This document shows, in pieces, positions 24,759-27,141 of a DNA stretch of 27,141 bases. The position numbers and the translations under genes were made by a program. Source of the stretch: a virus. How positions within the stretch are numbered: the stretch's first letter is position 1; every line of letters starts with the position of its first letter. The notes under the pieces are model-generated. The model was not told the origin of the DNA and searched no databases. It worked only from the letters and a program-made list of their open reading frames with translations. The stretch covers positions 1-27,141 of IMG/VR virus record IMGVR_UViG_3300044984_000730. One strand, given 5' to 3'.

Positions 24759-25744
24759 TATAAAACTCCTGGACGTATAATCGTTTCTTTATATTTATCT
24801 AGTATTTTATCTACCAATATGTTTCCAGTACCCTCTGTAAACCCCTTGCCATATTCAATTTTAAACTGATCTGTGCTATAGTTTTTAACATATCTCTTGT
24901 AATAATCTAATCTGCCACATTTAATATCATCTATTAACATTAATGTTGCATCTTGAATATCGTAAGGAACAACCTTATATCCTGTTTCTGCTAGAAGGAT
25001 ATAGTCTGCTCCTTCAGGAAATGCAACTCCAGGAACAACGGTTTGTGTATGACCACTATCTTCTGTATCAAACATGCTAATAGAGTCTGAAAATCCTAAT
25101 GGAATACGGGCATATCTTCTTTCTGCACGATTTATAGAGTCAGTTGATTCTAAAGGATCTTTAGTGATTGCTGTTTTATCTTTAGTAATTACAAAAGTAT
25201 AATCTATTAATTCTGGTCCCTCTGCATCATCTACGTCGTACACTAGTTGTGAATTTTCATATACTTTTAAAATTTTGTGAGTTTTTTTCCAAAGCGGTAA
25301 GTAGTCATTTCCTTGTCCAACAACCTCTAAATAGGTTCTGTCATAATAAAATCCACCAACCGCAGCATCAATAATTGCTCTTGCTAAATTTTCATAACCC
25401 TGATAAAGTGCTATGTCTGTTGCTGTTCCAGATGTAGCAAGTGGTGTAGGGTCTACATAAGGTCTCATAATTTCTAGATTATCTTCTACAACAATATCTC
25501 CACGAACAAGGGTTGCTCCAGAAGATCCACCATCTTCATAAATTGTTAAAGCATATGATTTGTCATATTTAACAAAGTCATCAGTTAAAGAATAGGTAAT
25601 TTTTTTGCTTGCATTAGATGTAACAGACTCTTCAATCTCTGTTAACTCTGCAACGTTTTCAATAACAAGTATATAGTCAGCGCTAGCGTCTGGAACTGTA
25701 TAGGTTATAGAAAGTGGATATGGGGGAAGACGTAGTATCTGCAT
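24758..25744 (-). CDS. Head-tail adaptor with an extra N-terminal beta domain
   Basis: 328 residues. The C-terminal part holds helices such as ALYQGYENLARAIIDAAVGG (from ~residue 115), WKKTHKILKVYENSQLVYDV, and a helical end (ATLMLIDDIKCGRLDYYKRY), consistent with an adaptor that docks on the portal. The first ~105 residues form an additional beta-rich domain (LSITYTVPDASADYILVIEN, VKYDKSYALTIYEDGG). Usual adaptors of this group are near 100-200 residues, so this is a larger version. There is no clear Shine-Dalgarno; the gene lies two bases after the previous stop, so it may depend on coupling. Confidence 0.68.
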   Translation of the reverse strand: MQILRLPPYPLSITYTVPDASADYILVIENVAELTEIEESVTSNASKKITYSLTDDFVKYDKSYALTIYEDGGSSGATLVRGDIVVEDNLEIMRPYVDPTPLATSGTATDIALYQGYENLARAIIDAAVGGFYYDRTYLEVVGQGNDYLPLWKKTHKILKVYENSQLVYDVDDAEGPELIDYTFVITKDKTAITKDPLESTDSINRAERRYARIPLGFSDSISMFDTEDSGHTQTVVPGVAFPEGADYILLAETGYKVVPYDIQDATLMLIDDIKCGRLDYYKRYVKNYSTDQFKIEYGKGFTEGTGNILVDKILDKYKETIIRPGVL

Positions 25745-25746
25745 TT

Positions 25747-26100
25747 TTATTTACCGTAGTATGCGGCTAACTCTTCAGGTGAGGCAACTCTTACCAACCT
25801 GTGTGTTAACCACTTTTCCGATGCCTCCTTTGAGACTATGTTGTATCCTACTTTTAAAGCACCCAGATTGTCCATATGTAGGTTTCTTTGTGAATATAGG
25901 GCTACTTTGTTTATTAGTGTTGCTGCCTTGTCTGCTTCTTCTACCCGCTCTTCTTTATTTACTGGGGGTATCCAACTAGCAAGAATTTCTAATATTTCAA
26001 GTTTAGTAGTTGCGTCAAATAATTCTATTTCTCTTTTTTTTGCATAAGATTTTAATTCCATTACGGTTTTACTTGATAATTCCTCAATTGTTAGATCCAT
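25747..26100 (-). CDS. Capsid-adjacent protein with SAP/Rho-N-like N-terminus
   Basis: 117 residues. The N-terminal ~42 residues (LTIEELSSKTVMELKSYAKK, then TKLEILEILASW) have the helix-extended-helix look of SAP or Rho-N modules, which bind nucleic acid. The C-terminal half (ATLINKVALYSQRN, LKVGYNIVSKEASEKWLTHR, VASPEELAAYYGK) resembles short proteins found beside capsid genes in actinophages. It has an AGGAG ribosome binding site and an extended -10-like sequence upstream, so it opens the transcription unit after the capsid terminator. Role in capsid or neck assembly is inferred. Confidence 0.7.
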   Translation of the reverse strand: MDLTIEELSSKTVMELKSYAKKREIELFDATTKLEILEILASWIPPVNKEERVEEADKAATLINKVALYSQRNLHMDNLGALKVGYNIVSKEASEKWLTHRLVRVASPEELAAYYGK

Positions 26101-26122
26101 AATTCTCCTGTGCTCATTTGTA

Positions 26123-26131
26123 ATTATACCA
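26123..26131 (-). promoter_or_regulatory. Extended -10 promoter-like sequence TGGTATAAT after the capsid gene
   Basis: Minus strand TGG-TATAAT lies directly after the capsid-gene hairpin and 22 bases before the ATG at 26100. No -35 match is seen at 17 bases (TACCCT), which an extended -10 can tolerate. Predicted start near 26116, with a short leader carrying AGGAG. Confidence 0.5.
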
Positions 26132-26169
26132 GAATAAGAATAAGGAGGGTAGTTTTTACGCTACCCTCC
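26132..26169 (-). terminator. Terminator-like hairpin after the major capsid protein gene
   Basis: Perfect 9-base-pair stem: in the minus-strand RNA GGAGGGUAG (26161-26169) pairs with CUACCCUCC (26144-26152) around an 8-base loop. A U-rich but interrupted tract UUAUUCUUAUU follows. It begins about 22 bases after the capsid stop. The weak U tract suggests partial termination or mRNA 3'-end protection. Confidence 0.65.
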
Positions 26170-26191
26170 CTAATATTTGATCTTTTAGATC

Positions 26192-27141
26192 TTAGGAATC
26201 AGCACTATCTGAGTCAACATAAGCGACTGCATCTAGTTCTTCCCATTGGATACCAAAGCGTACGAATACTGTGTACTCAATTGTATCTTTCTTTGGCTTG
26301 TATTCACGGTTTACAGTGATGTCTCTTTGGAAACCCCATACACGGTTCTGAGGGAATGTCAAATCGACATAACCTGCAGGGTAGTAAGGAACTTCAAGAA
26401 CATCTACACCAAGTACACGAGTAGTACGTGAGTTACCTAGTGTCTGTGCTCCACCATCAAGGAATTCTTGACGGTTTGCTTGTGTGCTACCAACACGATC
26501 TGAGAACGCTTGTGAAATAGCATCTGCTAATGTACCGTTGTTACGAACAATACCAGCAAAAGCATCAGTACCTGCGTAGAACTTAAGATTGCTCTTAAGT
26601 GCACGATACTTACGAGGCATTGCTAATAGCAAGCCTTGCATTACTGATGTTGTGTAGTTGTTGTCTGAAACTGTTGCAGCATACTCGTGAGCGTCGTTTC
26701 CAACTGTTGTACGAGTTTGCTTGATAAAGCCAGGCATGATTGAAAGGAAGGCATCTGCGCCTGATCCTAAACCATTGATAGCAAGATCTTCAATATCATT
26801 TGCGAAAGCATTGGTCATCAAGCGAACTAGATGATCTTCAAGTGCTCCACCTTCAATATTGTCTTCAAGTGCTTCTGTTGATACTTCCCAATCAAGACGA
26901 ATCTTTTTTGTAGTAAGTTCAACTTTTGTAAAGGTTGCGCCGATGTTTGTATAATCTGGTGCACCTTGTGCTGCTGCACGGATTACACGCTCTCCAACGT
27001 TGACCTTTTCGATCTCCATTGTGTTAGCACGCATTGTAACTCTACGACCATCTTTAGCGAGAACTGTTGCATCCCACACATAGTCGATGAAGCGACGTGC
27101 TTGTTCTGGTGCTAGAATACCACCTGCTGCGCCTGTTGGGT
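26192..27141 (-). CDS. Major capsid protein, HK97-like, N-terminus cut by window edge
   Basis: The frame is open to the right edge (316 codons visible), so the N-terminus, and any scaffold-like delta domain, is missing; the GTG at 27079 is internal. The first visible residues PTGAAGGILAPEQARRFID match the opening of HK97-fold coat proteins, followed by MRANTMEIEKVNVGERVI (an E-loop-like stretch), WEVSTEALEDNIEGG and a helix at the spine (RLMTNAFANDIEDLAINGLG). The C-terminal beta sheet contains DITVNREYKPKKDTIEY and WEELDAVAYVDSDSADS. It is first in the head-to-tail gene order and is followed by a terminator-like hairpin. A capsid identity is strongly supported. Confidence 0.88.
   Translation of the reverse strand, partial: PTGAAGGILAPEQARRFIDYVWDATVLAKDGRRVTMRANTMEIEKVNVGERVIRAAAQGAPDYTNIGATFTKVELTTKKIRLDWEVSTEALEDNIEGGALEDHLVRLMTNAFANDIEDLAINGLGSGADAFLSIMPGFIKQTRTTVGNDAHEYAATVSDNNYTTSVMQGLLLAMPRKYRALKSNLKFYAGTDAFAGIVRNNGTLADAISQAFSDRVGSTQANRQEFLDGGAQTLGNSRTTRVLGVDVLEVPYYPAGYVDLTFPQNRVWGFQRDITVNREYKPKKDTIEYTVFVRFGIQWEELDAVAYVDSDSADS

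Noticed and set aside
1-27141. Searched by eye for tRNAs, CRISPR repeats, insertion sequences, attachment sites, defence or anti-defence genes and direct-repeat origins
   Set aside because: None could be supported; gaps between genes are all shorter than about 100 bases and are accounted for by the terminator and promoter-like sites listed.

Overview
The window is part of the genome of a tailed bacteriophage with siphovirus architecture. It is AT-rich, and every gene I can support lies on the minus strand, packed end to end with stop/start overlaps (TAATG, TAGTG, TTGA) or gaps below about 100 bases. Read in the direction of transcription (right to left), it runs from the major capsid protein, through neck and tail genes, to a DNA-replication cassette. 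I see no tRNA, integrase, lysis gene, transposon or CRISPR. Packing proteins (terminase, portal, protease) and lysis genes would lie outside the window. An actinobacterial host, possibly an AT-rich aquatic lineage, is an inference. It rests on the style of the tape-measure, chaperone and neck proteins, the frequent GTG/TTG starts, and extended -10 promoters without good -35 boxes; no host gene is present to prove it.

Right part (22337-27141), head and neck: major capsid protein (its N-terminus is cut by the window edge), a small protein with a SAP/Rho-N-like N-terminus, a head-tail adaptor with an extra N-terminal beta domain, head-closure and neck candidates, a tail-terminator candidate and the major tail tube protein. 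Middle part (7063-22254), tail: two related tail-assembly chaperones, a 2097-residue tape measure protein (predicting a tail of roughly 300 nm), a distal-tail candidate, a 1436-residue baseplate/tail-tip protein with an internal lectin-like region, and four smaller baseplate or fibre proteins. Left part (1-7047): a zinc ribbon protein, a MerR-like helix-turn-helix protein, two small unknown proteins, then DnaB-type helicase, DnaG-type primase, ssDNA-binding protein and a DnaE-type DNA polymerase that runs off the left edge.

The most interesting structure is regulatory. The genes for the two most abundant virion proteins (capsid and tail tube) are each followed at once by an intrinsic-terminator-like hairpin and then by an extended -10 promoter-like sequence (TGN-TATAAT or TGG-TAAAAT). 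This would insulate high-copy from low-copy genes. Directly downstream of the tail-tube hairpin, the tail-assembly chaperones depart from the classical arrangement of one gene plus a -1 frameshift. A full-length in-frame G-T-like protein comes first, followed by a separate G-only paralogue with its own promoter-like sequence and a strong ribosome binding site. Gene duplication plus separate promoters could thus replace frameshifting in setting the G:GT ratio.
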